41,291 nt of DNA from Desulfuromonas sp. (GTDB lineage Bacteria > Desulfobacterota > Desulfuromonadia > Desulfuromonadales > BM103), in NCBI GenBank assembly GCA_012026975.1, contig VEPG01000046.1, positions 12,367 to 53,657 of the forward strand. The letters are read 5' to 3'. The notes under the pieces are model-generated. The model searched no databases, was not told the DNA's origin, and saw only the letters and a program-made list of their open reading frames with translations. This document shows, piece after piece, positions 7,988-19,640 of the stretch. How positions within the stretch are numbered: the first letter of the stretch is position 1; every line of letters starts with the position of its first letter. Both the position numbers and the translations under genes were made by a program.

Positions 7988-10219
7988 GTGGGTTTTGAGC
8001 AGACGTTACCAGCTTCTGGCAGATCCTCGCAGGCTACTATCGGCGGGCTGCTCGAGATCGCACTCCGTGACAGGCCGTTAAAGGAAAAGCTGGCTTCCGC
8101 CCTGAGACTGATTCTCGATTCCAACCCTGGCAACTTCTTCAATCAAGGCAGCATCTTCCTGGCGGATGACCAGACCACCAATCTGGTGCTGGTCGCCGAA
8201 CACAACCTCGCCCAGACCTTCAGGCATGAATGCACTGTCGTTCCCCTTGGTCATTGCGTTTGCGGCCAGACCGCCTTGGAGCAACGCAGCGTATTCCTCT
8301 GTCATGACCCCGAGGACGGCAGATATCCGCACGGCCATTTCTGCGCACCGATCATTGCCGGCGAGCAGTTGCTGGGGGTTCTCAATATCTATACGTCGCC
8401 ACGTCCCGGCCTGAATGACCAGGAAGAAGCTTTCCTGGCTTCCGCAACCCAGAGCCTGGCCCTGATCATCGCGCATCATCGCAATGATGACGCCTTGCTG
8501 GCCCAGCGGGACCTGCTCAGGACGATCCTCGACCATCTCCCTTTCCGGATTTTCTGGAAAGATCGCCATTCCGTTTTCCAAGGTGGCAACCAGCCGTTTT
8601 TCCGGGATGTCGGCGTCACCGTGCCGGATGAACTCATCGGCAAGCGCGACGAGGAGTTGCCGGGACGACGTGTCGATGCGGCAACCTACCTCCGCCGGGA
8701 AGAATGGGTGCTGGCAGGAGAAGGGGTGCTGCGCGATTACGAGGAGTTGCGTCTTTTCGCCAACGGCCGGGAAGGATTGATTCTCGGGCAGTTGCTGCCG
8801 CTTCACGATGCCAAAGGGGAGATCAGCGGAGTTCTGGAGATCTACGAGGACGTGACCGAGCAGCGTGAAGCGGAAAACCGCTTGCGCGACCTGACGTTCA
8901 ACGACCAGTTGACCGGGCTGCCGAATCTGGCCATCTTCAAGGACCGGCTCGGCCAGTCGCTCGTTACCGCCCGCCACAAGCAGCACACAACCGCAGTCGT
9001 TTGTCTGGACCTTGACAACTTTAAAAAGGTCAACAACTCATTCGGCCATGCTGTCGGAGACGAGGTCCTGCGGCTCTCCGGAGAACGGTTGCGGCAGGTT
9101 ATTTCCGACCGGGATTCGGTTGGGCGCATGGGTGGTGATTCCTTCGTTCTGCTTTTCAAGAATCTGCAGCAGGAAGACGAAATCGCCCTGGTGCTGCGCA
9201 AGCTGCGCCAGGCCTTCAGCCAGCCGTTCCCGGTGGCTGGCCACGAGGTGTTCATTACGGTCTCTCTCGGTGTCGCCATTTATCCGCACGACGGCGAGGA
9301 TGCCGAAACCCTCCTGAAAAATGCCGATACCGCACGCCATCAGGCCAAGGAAAAAGGGCGCAACAGCTACCAGTTGTACTCGCCATCGATGAATGCCTCG
9401 GCACTGATGCGGCTGAGCCTGGAAGGTCAGATGCGCCGGGCCGTCGAGCAGCAGCAGTTCGAGGTGTATTACCAGCCTCAGGTTGCCGCGGACAGCGGCC
9501 TCCTGGTTGGTGCCGAGGCTCTCGTGCGCTGGCAGCATCCGGAACTTGGCATGATGGCGCCGGGCGATTTCATCTCCCTGGCCGAAGAGTCCGGGCTGAT
9601 CGTGGAAATCGGCGCCTGGGTCCTCAACGAGGTCTGTCAGCAGGCCAAGAAGTGGCATGACCGGGGGATCGGGCTGGAGCGGGTGGCGGTGAACCTCTCC
9701 CCCCGCCAGTTCCAGCAGCATGACATCGTCACGACGGTCTGTGCCGCCCTGCTCGACAGCGGGCTTGAGCCGGGGTGCCTGGAGCTTGAAATCACCGAAA
9801 GTGCCGTGATGTACGACTCGGAGCAGACCACGGAAGCCCTGAACTATTTCCGTGAGATGGGCGTCCGCATCGCCATCGACGATTTCGGGACAGGTTATTC
9901 ATCACTGAGCCAGCTCAAGAAGTTTCCGATTACGTTGCTGAAAATCGATCGCTCTTTTGTTCAGGGGATCGGTCACGGCGGCGACGATGATGCAATCGTC
10001 GGTGCGGTCATAGCCATGGCGCGCAAACTCGGGCTGAAAGTCCTGGCCGAAGGGGTGGAAACCAAAAACCAGTGGGAACTGCTCCGCGACAGCGGCTGCG
10101 ACGAACTACAGGGGTATCTGTTCAGCCGACCGCTGGAACTGGGACGGTTCGAAGCACTGCTGACCAGGGAAGCCGTAGCCGACCACATAACAATCGGGAC
10201 GGGCCATCCGGAACAGTAA
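7988..10219 (+). CDS. GAF-PAS-GGDEF-EAL c-di-GMP phosphodiesterase
   Basis: A soluble 743-residue signalling protein. Domain order is GAF (about 20-165, with PLGHCVCGQ), PAS (about 170-293, ending in EIYEDVTEQREAENRL), GGDEF (about 295-460) and EAL (about 475-725). The GGDEF signature is degenerate: GGDSF at 382-386, the preceding motif reads FKKVNNSFGH, and no RxxD inhibitory site precedes it. The EAL domain keeps EAL at 510-512 plus ITES, DDFGTGYSS, LKIDRSF and EGVET. It probably hydrolyses c-di-GMP, with the GGDEF part sensing GTP or being structural. No transmembrane segment is seen, so the GAF and PAS domains should read cytoplasmic signals. The start is GTG 7988, after a purine-rich GGGGAGAGAGGG. 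Confidence 0.9.
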   Translation: MGFEQTLPASGRSSQATIGGLLEIALRDRPLKEKLASALRLILDSNPGNFFNQGSIFLADDQTTNLVLVAEHNLAQTFRHECTVVPLGHCVCGQTALEQRSVFLCHDPEDGRYPHGHFCAPIIAGEQLLGVLNIYTSPRPGLNDQEEAFLASATQSLALIIAHHRNDDALLAQRDLLRTILDHLPFRIFWKDRHSVFQGGNQPFFRDVGVTVPDELIGKRDEELPGRRVDAATYLRREEWVLAGEGVLRDYEELRLFANGREGLILGQLLPLHDAKGEISGVLEIYEDVTEQREAENRLRDLTFNDQLTGLPNLAIFKDRLGQSLVTARHKQHTTAVVCLDLDNFKKVNNSFGHAVGDEVLRLSGERLRQVISDRDSVGRMGGDSFVLLFKNLQQEDEIALVLRKLRQAFSQPFPVAGHEVFITVSLGVAIYPHDGEDAETLLKNADTARHQAKEKGRNSYQLYSPSMNASALMRLSLEGQMRRAVEQQQFEVYYQPQVAADSGLLVGAEALVRWQHPELGMMAPGDFISLAEESGLIVEIGAWVLNEVCQQAKKWHDRGIGLERVAVNLSPRQFQQHDIVTTVCAALLDSGLEPGCLELEITESAVMYDSEQTTEALNYFREMGVRIAIDDFGTGYSSLSQLKKFPITLLKIDRSFVQGIGHGGDDDAIVGAVIAMARKLGLKVLAEGVETKNQWELLRDSGCDELQGYLFSRPLELGRFEALLTREAVADHITIGTGHPEQ

Positions 10220-10256
10220 CCCCACCCCGCCTTGACCTGCGCTGCCGGCTGAGCGG

Positions 10257-10709
10257 TTATGCCGTTGCTTCGACCTGTGGGGAGGACTGCAGCCGGTCGA
10301 TGAGGTCGATGATCTCCCAGTAGTAGGCGATCAGCAAGTTGGTACTGAGCCAGTTGCCCCAGATGATTTTCCAAAGCGATGTGCCGAAGACCGCGGTCCC
10401 GGTGCAGATGATTATCCCGCCAATGCGCAGGCCGTCTTCGGTCATCATGTAGAGGCCGAAGCCGAACAGGAGAAACATGAGCAGCAGCCAGCAGACCTGG
10501 GTATTGCGGAAGGGATTTTCAAACAGGGAAAGGCTGTCGATGTAATAGGCCAACAGGTTGCGTGTGTGCTTCATGAACTGTTCGATATCACCGGCAGTGG
10601 CTACGAGATAGACGTACGCGAGAAAATGTTCCTGCGCAACCCGGCGCGTCTCATGCTGCCGCTCTTCCGCATACCGTTTAATAGCCTTGTCGATTTCCTC
10701 GCTTTTCAT
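10257..10709 (-). CDS. Small membrane protein of unknown function
   Basis: A 150-residue protein not recognised as any named family. An amphipathic, charged N-terminal region of about 70 residues, rich in Arg, Glu and Gln and ending in YYIDSLSLFENPF, precedes two hydrophobic helices (WLLLMFLLFGFGLYMM and GGIIICTGTAVFGTSLW). A short cytoplasmic C-terminus follows. The ATG at 10709 is chosen for the strong GGAGGTG before it. The gene lies convergent to the c-di-GMP gene and about 230 bases downstream of another small membrane protein on the same strand. Confidence 0.65.
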   Translation of the reverse strand: MKSEEIDKAIKRYAEERQHETRRVAQEHFLAYVYLVATAGDIEQFMKHTRNLLAYYIDSLSLFENPFRNTQVCWLLLMFLLFGFGLYMMTEDGLRIGGIIICTGTAVFGTSLWKIIWGNWLSTNLLIAYYWEIIDLIDRLQSSPQVEATA

Positions 10710-10940
10710 GGGCCACCTCCGTTTCACCGAAGATGAGAGAGTTTTTCAGTCACTCTCAGAGGCAGCCAGGCCATCCGCCTTCGCCAACGGTTCACGCCGG
10801 CTTTGCCACGATCCGAGAGGACTCTTCATGACTCCACTGTAGCACAATTAATCCGTATTTCCAGTGGGGGGCTGTTCATGCTCTGTTCAGAAATGGGGGG
10901 CGGCAGCGAGGGGCTTTCCCGGAACTGCCGGCTTTGTCCG
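10710..10940. other. Intergenic region, no gene seen
   Basis: This 231-base gap lies between two minus-strand membrane protein genes. It holds a loose inverted repeat GAGAGAGTTTTTCAGTCACTCTC around 10735-10757 and no convincing reading frame. It probably contains the promoter of the gene at 10257-10709. Confidence 0.3.
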
Positions 10941-11378
10941 TCAAACGTCTGAAAAGCGGAAGGCATCGGACGGCGGTGACTGGGCAAACAATCCCTTGAC
11001 GGATTCCTTGTTGAGAACAATCAGGGTAAAGACGCCGAGAACCGTTCCGAACGGGATCATCATGCATTCAATGCCGGCGACGATCATGCAAAACGTCATC
11101 CCTTTGCGAGCCTTCAGTTTCCTGCCAGCGATGATCATGCACGCGGCAAGGCTCCAGCCGAGCAGGATACAAAGGGCGCCGATGACAATAAACAGCCAGC
11201 CGAACCATGCTTCTGGCGGCCCCGAATTATTGCTGTTTTCCGCAAATTTTCCGGTGACCATGGCAACGCCGATGAAGACATGGATGAACGGCATGCAGGA
11301 AAACAAGGCCGTGAGCCCGCCCACGATGTAGTGAAACATTGACAGGAGATCCAGATTCCTCAGGTCTTCATTTGTCAT
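10941..11378 (-). CDS. Small multi-pass membrane protein, unknown function
   Basis: A 145-residue protein with three to four predicted membrane segments: FHYIVGGLTALFSCMPFIHV, WLFIVIGALCILLGWSLAACMII and a last segment ending in FGTVLGVFTLIVLN. It ends in a polar tail beginning KESVKGLF. I recognise the general pattern as a widespread hypothetical family in which a C-terminal G-x-x-L-G-x-x-x-L-x-V-L-N motif is conserved, but no function is known. The ATG at 11378 is preferred over the adjoining GTG at 11381. The gene starts about 20 bases after the stop of the PPDK_N protein, so it is probably in the same operon. Confidence 0.6.
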   Translation of the reverse strand: MTNEDLRNLDLLSMFHYIVGGLTALFSCMPFIHVFIGVAMVTGKFAENSNNSGPPEAWFGWLFIVIGALCILLGWSLAACMIIAGRKLKARKGMTFCMIVAGIECMMIPFGTVLGVFTLIVLNKESVKGLFAQSPPSDAFRFSDV

Positions 11379-11397
11379 CACGGTTCCCGCCAGCCCC

Positions 11398-13983
11398 CTA
11401 CCGGTAACACAACAGCCGCTGACTCACCACGTCCGCCAGCAGCTGCAGCCCCTCGCCGGGGAGATTGTAGACCTTGACCACCTTCTTGTAACGACTGCTG
11501 GCCGGCATGATCCCTTCCAGGGCGTTGGGCAGTTCCTCCAGCCAGCCGCGGCTGAAGGTGCAGAATTCGCTGTCAGGGAAGAGTGCCACGTAGAAGATGT
11601 CGGCCTCGACCAGGTCCTGGAAGAAGTGGGTGCCGAAGGAAAGCTCCGGCATCAGGTTGCCGCCGGGGAAGGCCACCTCGGCCAAAGCGGTGATGTTGTT
11701 CAGTTCGGCAAAGGTCACCGGCACCCCCAGCGACGGGGTGGAGGTTCCCCAGCGTCCCGGCCCGATCAGCAGGGTCGGCACCTCGCGGCGGTCGCCGAGG
11801 CGCCGGTTGAGCCGGCCGATCAGGCGCGCCACCTCGTACTTCTCGGCCAGCGGCAGGCGGATGTACTCCTCGGAATCGACCAGGATGATGCGGCGGATCG
11901 TCTGGGCGATGCTCCCGCCCATGAAGTGCCCCTCGGTGGCGAAGAAGACCCGCTCCTCGCCGATCCCCTGCGGGATGTCGACCTTCTGCGCTTCGCCCTT
12001 GGTCTGCAGCGGCCGGCACTGGACGACGTTCAGCACCGGGCTGCCCGCCACGTCGAAATTGACGGTGAACTCGACGTCCACCGGGTAGCGGTAGACCCCT
12101 TCGAGGGTCTTGAGCATGCGCTGCATCATCCCGGTGAACGGCCCCTCGGAGAGGAGTGTATCGAAGGTCAGCAGCCAGACTTTCTGCTGCTTGCCGCCAC
12201 GCTCCTCCAGGCGCTTGGTGGTCTCCCAGTCGGGGACCGCGTAGCGCGACCAGTCGATCCCCACCTCCTGGCGGAACAGATCGAGCAGGGAGACGGTTTC
12301 CGGGCGATTGCTCTCGATGTTGATCAGATCGACGTCGCGCTGGGCAAAGCGGCGGGCGTCGTCGAACCCCTTCAGCGGCCGCTTGAGCGGCGCATCGAGG
12401 GCGACGATCCGTGGGTAGTCCCCTTCCACGCGGTCGACGGCGCGGGTGCCCAGGCCGGCCACCAGCCGCAGCATGCCGGCCTTCGGGTCCATCTCCTTCG
12501 ACCAGACGAAGGTGTTGTAGGAGACGCCGACCCCGGCCAGGTCGGGGAAGTAGTAATGGTTGCGGTAGCTGCCGGAAACCCGCTGGATCAGCAGCCCCAT
12601 CTGCTCCTCCAGCCGGTCGAGGCCGCGCTGGCGGCGATAGGCCAGAGCGTCCTCGCCCATGGTGCTGGCGAAGATCGCCCGCACCACCTCTTCCAGGCGG
12701 GCGCAGCGCTCCTCCGGGGAGCCCTGGTTGGCCAGGAAATAACTGTCGTACTTGCCGGCGAAGGCATTGCCGAAGCCGTCCTCGAGCAGGGAACTGGAGC
12801 GGACGATGATCGGGTACTGGCCGAAGTATTCCAGCATCTGCTGGAAGGCCTCGCGGATCTCCTCGGGGAAGCTCCCCTGGCGCATCTTCTCGCGCAGCTC
12901 GGCGGCGACGCTGAAGTAGCCGTCGTCGGTCTTCTGCTGCATCAGCAGCTTCCACCAGCCGTTGTGAACGATATAGGAGTAGTAGACATCGGAGCCGACG
13001 AAGAACGAATCGTGCTGTTCCAGGTGGTTCTTCCAGTCGAACTCCCTGTTGGTCAGCAGGATGCGTCTGGCCAGCAGCATGCCGGCGGCCTTGCCGCCGA
13101 CGAAGCCGGTGCCGATCATGCGCGCCTTGATGCCGAGCAGGTCCTCCAGCGTCAGGTAGGCACGGGCCAGGGAGAGAATACGGTCCTCGCGGCCGATCAT
13201 CACCCGGCAGAGCTGGTCGATCATTGGCGCGGTCGCCTCCGGCGGGCTCCCCGAAGCGATCAGATCCTCGGCCTGCAGGAAGAGGCGGTCCCAGTAGTCG
13301 AGCTGACGGCGACCGCTCTCGGTACCGCGCCGGCTGATGCTGGAGAGCAGCTCGGTCGCCTCGAAGCTGCCGGCCACCGGCAGGAAGCTCTCGGCGGCCT
13401 GGGCATGGGGGAGGAACATGGTCGGCGAATGGCGCTGCCAGACCTTGATCGGATGGACGTGCATCGTTTCCCGCCAGGTGTGCACGCCGATCATGACCTG
13501 GGTGGTCTCGCGAATCTTGGCGGTGGTCTTGAAGGAGTGACTGCCGCGCAGCAGGGCGAAGTAGGCCACCGTGTCAAGCTCGAACAGATAGGGGCAGGTC
13601 ACCTGGAAAAAATTGCCGATCACCTGGTCGGTGGCCCACGCCGAGAGCAGGTCGGAGAGGCAGTCGAAGACGTAGAAGGCGTAGCGCCCCTCCTCGGTGG
13701 CGATGGCGTGGACCTTTGATGCGAACGATTCGAACCCCTGGAAGGCGTCAAGCTGGTAGGTGACCACGTTCGGCGCCGACACCACCAGCGGCTCGTGGCG
13801 GCCGAAGCGCATGTAGACGACGCGCCGTCCGTCGGCAAGGGCCTGGCGCACATAGGGGGTGACGAAGGCCTTGTAGTCGGCGATGTTGTCGACCCGCCAG
13901 ACCACGTTGTCGCCGATGCGCAGGCTGTCGAGGATCTGGTCGAGGCCGGGGATGCCGGTGGAGACGCGGGTGTTCTTGTCCAT
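11398..13983 (-). CDS. PEP/pyruvate-binding domain protein with KaiC-like N-terminus
   Basis: An 861-residue protein. Residues 1 to about 200 resemble a RecA/KaiC-type fold (STGIPGLDQILDSL then VVYMRFG), but the P-loop lysine motif is replaced by RIGDNVVWRV, so ATP binding there is doubtful. From about residue 285, GTGFVGGKAAGM begins an ATP-grasp domain of the PPDK/PEP synthase N-terminal type, with PIIVRSSSLLEDGFGNAFAGKYDSYF as nucleotide loop and LNVVQCRPLQTKG as domain end. The C-terminus adds IGPGRWGTSTPSLGVPV. The swivelling phosphohistidine domain and the PEP/pyruvate TIM barrel of true PEP synthase are absent, so it is not a complete pyruvate-phosphorylating enzyme. It probably phosphorylates or senses something else. 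It lies 37 bases after the HerA-like ATPase gene. Confidence 0.8.
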   Translation of the reverse strand: MDKNTRVSTGIPGLDQILDSLRIGDNVVWRVDNIADYKAFVTPYVRQALADGRRVVYMRFGRHEPLVVSAPNVVTYQLDAFQGFESFASKVHAIATEEGRYAFYVFDCLSDLLSAWATDQVIGNFFQVTCPYLFELDTVAYFALLRGSHSFKTTAKIRETTQVMIGVHTWRETMHVHPIKVWQRHSPTMFLPHAQAAESFLPVAGSFEATELLSSISRRGTESGRRQLDYWDRLFLQAEDLIASGSPPEATAPMIDQLCRVMIGREDRILSLARAYLTLEDLLGIKARMIGTGFVGGKAAGMLLARRILLTNREFDWKNHLEQHDSFFVGSDVYYSYIVHNGWWKLLMQQKTDDGYFSVAAELREKMRQGSFPEEIREAFQQMLEYFGQYPIIVRSSSLLEDGFGNAFAGKYDSYFLANQGSPEERCARLEEVVRAIFASTMGEDALAYRRQRGLDRLEEQMGLLIQRVSGSYRNHYYFPDLAGVGVSYNTFVWSKEMDPKAGMLRLVAGLGTRAVDRVEGDYPRIVALDAPLKRPLKGFDDARRFAQRDVDLINIESNRPETVSLLDLFRQEVGIDWSRYAVPDWETTKRLEERGGKQQKVWLLTFDTLLSEGPFTGMMQRMLKTLEGVYRYPVDVEFTVNFDVAGSPVLNVVQCRPLQTKGEAQKVDIPQGIGEERVFFATEGHFMGGSIAQTIRRIILVDSEEYIRLPLAEKYEVARLIGRLNRRLGDRREVPTLLIGPGRWGTSTPSLGVPVTFAELNNITALAEVAFPGGNLMPELSFGTHFFQDLVEADIFYVALFPDSEFCTFSRGWLEELPNALEGIMPASSRYKKVVKVYNLPGEGLQLLADVVSQRLLCYR

Positions 13984-14020
13984 CAGGTGACTCCTTTACT
14001 TTTTCTCGTCCGCAGCAGCT

Positions 14021-15499
14021 TCAACGACGCCGTCCCCCGCCGAACAAGGCCCCCAGCGCGCCACGGATCAGCTGCCGGCCAAGACTGCTGCCGATGGCGC
14101 GGGCAGCGCTTTTGGCCGCCGCTTCGAACACGTCTTCGCGACCCCTCGGCGCCGGGCGGGATGCCAGTTTTTCCGCCTCCTGCTGCTGACGCAGCTGTTC
14201 GGCTTCCTGCTGTGCCCGGGCCGCCCGCTCTTTGAGGATCTCGCTGGCGGATTCACGGTCGACCACCTTTTCATAATGGCCGGCCAGCGGCGAGCTGCGG
14301 ACAACCCTGGCCCGCTCGGCGTCATCCAGCGGCTTGAGCCGGCTGCGCGGCGGGCGCACCCAGGCCCGCTGCACGATCGACGGCACCCCCTTGGCGTCAA
14401 GGACCGAGACCAGCGCCTCGCCGACACCGAGATCGAGGATCGCCGTCTCGACGTTGAGCTTGGGATTGGCGCGGAACGTTTCGGCGGCGGTTTTGACCGC
14501 CTTCTGATCGCGCGGGGTGAAGGCGCGCAGGGCGTGCTGGATTTTCAGGCCGAGCTGACCGAGGACGGTATCGGGAAGATCGATGGGGTTCTGGGTGATG
14601 AAATAGACGCCGACCCCCTTGGAGCGGATCAGCCGCACCACCTGCTCGATCTGGTCGACCAGTGCCGGCGGCGCGTCGTCAAAGAGCAGGTGGGCTTCGT
14701 CGAAGAAGAAGACCAGCTTCGGCTTGGGCGGGTCGCCGACCTCGGGTAGCCGCTCGAACAGCTCGGCCAAAAGCCACAAGAGGAAGGTGGCATAGAGGCG
14801 CGGCGAGCGCATCAGCTTGTCGGCGGCCAGAATGTTGATCATGCCGCGACCGCCGTCGGTCTGCATCAGGTCGTCGAGATCGAGGGCCGGTTCACCGAAG
14901 AAGCGGTCGCCCCCCTGCTCCTCCAGCACCAGCAGGCCGCGCTGGATGGCGCCGATGCTGGCCGCCGAGACATTGCCGTACTCGGTGCGGAACTGTGCGG
15001 CGTTATCGGCAACGAAGGTCGCCATGGCGCGCAGGTCCTTGAGGTCGAGCAGCAGCAGTCCCTGATCGTCGGCCACCTTGAAGACGACGTTGAGCACCCC
15101 TTCCTGGGTGTCGTTGAGGCCGAGGATGCGGGCAAAGAGCTGCGGCCCCATCTCGGAAACGGTGGTGCGCACCGGGTGGCCGGCCGCCCCGAACAGGTCC
15201 CAGAAGGTCACCGGGTAGCCGCGGTAGTAGTCGTCGCCAAGACCGAACGACTGGGCGCGTTCGCGGACCTTGGGGTGATCGCCCCCCGCTTCGACCAGCC
15301 CGGTCAGGTCCCCCTTGATGTCGGCCAGAAAGACCGGCACGCCGCCGTCGCAGCACGCTTCGGCCAGCACCCGCAGGGAGACGGTCTTGCCGGTGCCGGA
15401 CGCCCCGGCGATCAGGCCGTGGCGGTTGGCCACCCCCGGCAGCAGATCGATATCATCCTCGGCACGCGCCAGCCACCAGGTCAGATCACGCTCACTCAT
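14021..15499 (-). CDS. HerA/YjgR-like (DUF853) ATPase
   Basis: A 492-residue P-loop ATPase of the helicase HerA-like DUF853 family. Walker A is GASGTGKT at residues 32-39, Walker B is KLVFFFDEAHLLF near 262-274, and a sensor-like FITQNPIDLP follows. An Arg/Gln/Glu-rich coiled segment near 425-465 precedes a basic C-terminus with ALGALFGGGRRR. The family is related to FtsK/HerA motors, but the role of this branch is not established. Start ATG 15499 has GGAGGAGG upstream. It heads a minus-strand block with the PPDK_N protein and two membrane proteins. Confidence 0.85.
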   Translation of the reverse strand: MSERDLTWWLARAEDDIDLLPGVANRHGLIAGASGTGKTVSLRVLAEACCDGGVPVFLADIKGDLTGLVEAGGDHPKVRERAQSFGLGDDYYRGYPVTFWDLFGAAGHPVRTTVSEMGPQLFARILGLNDTQEGVLNVVFKVADDQGLLLLDLKDLRAMATFVADNAAQFRTEYGNVSAASIGAIQRGLLVLEEQGGDRFFGEPALDLDDLMQTDGGRGMINILAADKLMRSPRLYATFLLWLLAELFERLPEVGDPPKPKLVFFFDEAHLLFDDAPPALVDQIEQVVRLIRSKGVGVYFITQNPIDLPDTVLGQLGLKIQHALRAFTPRDQKAVKTAAETFRANPKLNVETAILDLGVGEALVSVLDAKGVPSIVQRAWVRPPRSRLKPLDDAERARVVRSSPLAGHYEKVVDRESASEILKERAARAQQEAEQLRQQQEAEKLASRPAPRGREDVFEAAAKSAARAIGSSLGRQLIRGALGALFGGGRRR

Positions 15500-15591
15500 C
15501 TCAAGCCTCCTCCGGCAGGAAATTCATCCGGGAATTGTAAACCGGCCGGACGATTCCGGCAACGGGATTGCGCGCCAAAGTCTCGTTTCCC

Positions 15592-15619
15592 TTGCATGAT
15601 GCCCGGCCGGGGCTAGAAT
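15592..15619 (+). promoter_or_regulatory. Sigma-70-type promoter
   Basis: TTGCAT (15592-15597), 16 bases, then TAGAAT (15614-15619). Transcription would start near 15626, leaving about 23 bases before the ATG at 15649. It faces away from the HerA-like gene. Confidence 0.5.
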
Positions 15620-15648
15620 TCAAGAAAGCGCAATCCGACAGGAACCAC

Positions 15649-16830
15649 ATGAATGCTCCGCGACAGCTTTTGATCCCCCCCGGCGGATTCGCTGGGCTTT
15701 TAATGCGAAAACTGCTGCGGTCCATGGTTTTGATCCTGTTGCTGCTGCCGACGGCGGGCGTTGCCGCGTCACCTTCCACCACCGCGGACCAGCAAGGAGC
15801 CCTGGTCGTCTATGTCCAGACCGGCTGCCCGCATTGTGCCGCCGCCAAAACCTATCTGGCCGAACTGGCCGGCAAACGGCCCGACCTGCGCATCGTCTAC
15901 CGCCATGTCGATCGCGACGCACAGGCCGGCAAAGAACTGGTGGAACACTTCCGCAAGCGGGGGATGTGGCCGCCGGGGGTGCCGACCTTCCTCTTCGGCG
16001 AGCGGATCCTGTTCGGCTTTGACAACGCGGAAAACAGCGGCCCGCAAATTCTGGCCCTGATCGAGCCGGCGGCGCCATCGCGTCCGGCCGACCAGGTCGA
16101 AACCAAGCTGTTCGGCAGTCTCAGCGCCTCGCAACTGGGGCTGCCGCTCTTCACCCTGGCCCTCGGCCTGCTCGACGGCTTCAATCCCTGCGCCACCTGG
16201 GTGCTACTCTTCCTGCTCTCTTTGCTGGTGCGCCTGCAGGATCGCCGGCGGATGGCACTGGTGGCCGGCACCTTCGTGCTGGTGAGCGGCGCGGTCTACT
16301 ACGCCTTCATGGCCGCCTGGCTGAACGTCTTTCTGCTGGTGGGGATGTCGGCGGCGCTGCGCATGACGCTGGGCGGCGTGGCCCTGGTCATCGGCGGGAT
16401 CAACGTCAAGGACTTCTTCGCCTTCGGGGAGGGACCATCGCTCTCCATCCCGGCGGCGGCCAAACCGGGACTGTACGCGCGGGTCCGCACGGTGCTGCAC
16501 GCCGAGGCGCTGCCGGCATCACTGCTCGCCGTCACCGTACTCGCCGTGGTGGTCAATTTCATCGAGCTGCTGTGCACTGCGGGCTTTCCGGCGATCTATA
16601 CCGCCGTGCTGACCCAGCAGCAGCTCAGCCCCGCGACCCATTACGCCTATCTCGGGTTGTACATCGTCGGCTACATTGCCGACGATACCCTGATGGTCAC
16701 CGTCGCGGTCATCATGCTGGGCAGCCACAAGCTCACCGAACGCGCCGGGCGCTGGCTCAAGCTGCTGAGCGGCGCGGTCATGCTGGCGCTGGGGGTGGTG
16801 ATGCTGCTGCGCCCGGAGTGGCTGCGTTAG
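15649..16830 (+). CDS. Glutaredoxin-like domain fused to DsbD/CcdA-like membrane domain
   Basis: A 393-residue envelope protein. A signal anchor is followed by a periplasmic thioredoxin-fold domain with the redox pair CPHC (QTGCPHCAAAK) and the cis-proline region GVPTFLFG. About six membrane helices follow, containing GLLDGFNPCATWVLLFLLSLL and IELLCTAGFPAIYTAVL. These are the paired intramembrane cysteines of DsbD/CcdA electron carriers. The likely job is to carry electrons from cytoplasmic thioredoxin across the membrane to the outer thioredoxin-fold domain, for disulfide reduction or cytochrome c maturation. The ATG at 15649 has AGGAAC upstream; a start at 15703 would give a more compact signal peptide and cannot be excluded. 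Confidence 0.8.
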   Translation: MNAPRQLLIPPGGFAGLLMRKLLRSMVLILLLLPTAGVAASPSTTADQQGALVVYVQTGCPHCAAAKTYLAELAGKRPDLRIVYRHVDRDAQAGKELVEHFRKRGMWPPGVPTFLFGERILFGFDNAENSGPQILALIEPAAPSRPADQVETKLFGSLSASQLGLPLFTLALGLLDGFNPCATWVLLFLLSLLVRLQDRRRMALVAGTFVLVSGAVYYAFMAAWLNVFLLVGMSAALRMTLGGVALVIGGINVKDFFAFGEGPSLSIPAAAKPGLYARVRTVLHAEALPASLLAVTVLAVVVNFIELLCTAGFPAIYTAVLTQQQLSPATHYAYLGLYIVGYIADDTLMVTVAVIMLGSHKLTERAGRWLKLLSGAVMLALGVVMLLRPEWLR

Positions 16831-16836
16831 AAGAGC

Positions 16837-19506
<2,670 letters not shown>

Positions 19507-19640
19507 GTCGACCTCCGGGTATGGTATGGCACCGGGCCATTCTACCACAGACAGCCGGATTTGCCGGCCCGGAACACCTTGCAATCACAGGTGGCATTTG
19601 CTATCTAAGAGGCTGCCATTTCAACCCCGGACAGGTAGCT

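Noticed and set aside
11626-13719. A 697-codon open frame on the plus strand opposite the PPDK_N-type gene
   Set aside because: Antisense shadow of a high-GC gene: no ribosome binding site, composition rich in Arg, Gly, His and Gln, and no recognisable domain, while the opposite strand encodes a clear protein family.
11398-13983. Annotation as PEP synthase or pyruvate phosphate dikinase
   Set aside because: The phosphohistidine and PEP/pyruvate-binding barrel domains are missing. Only the ATP-grasp part is present.
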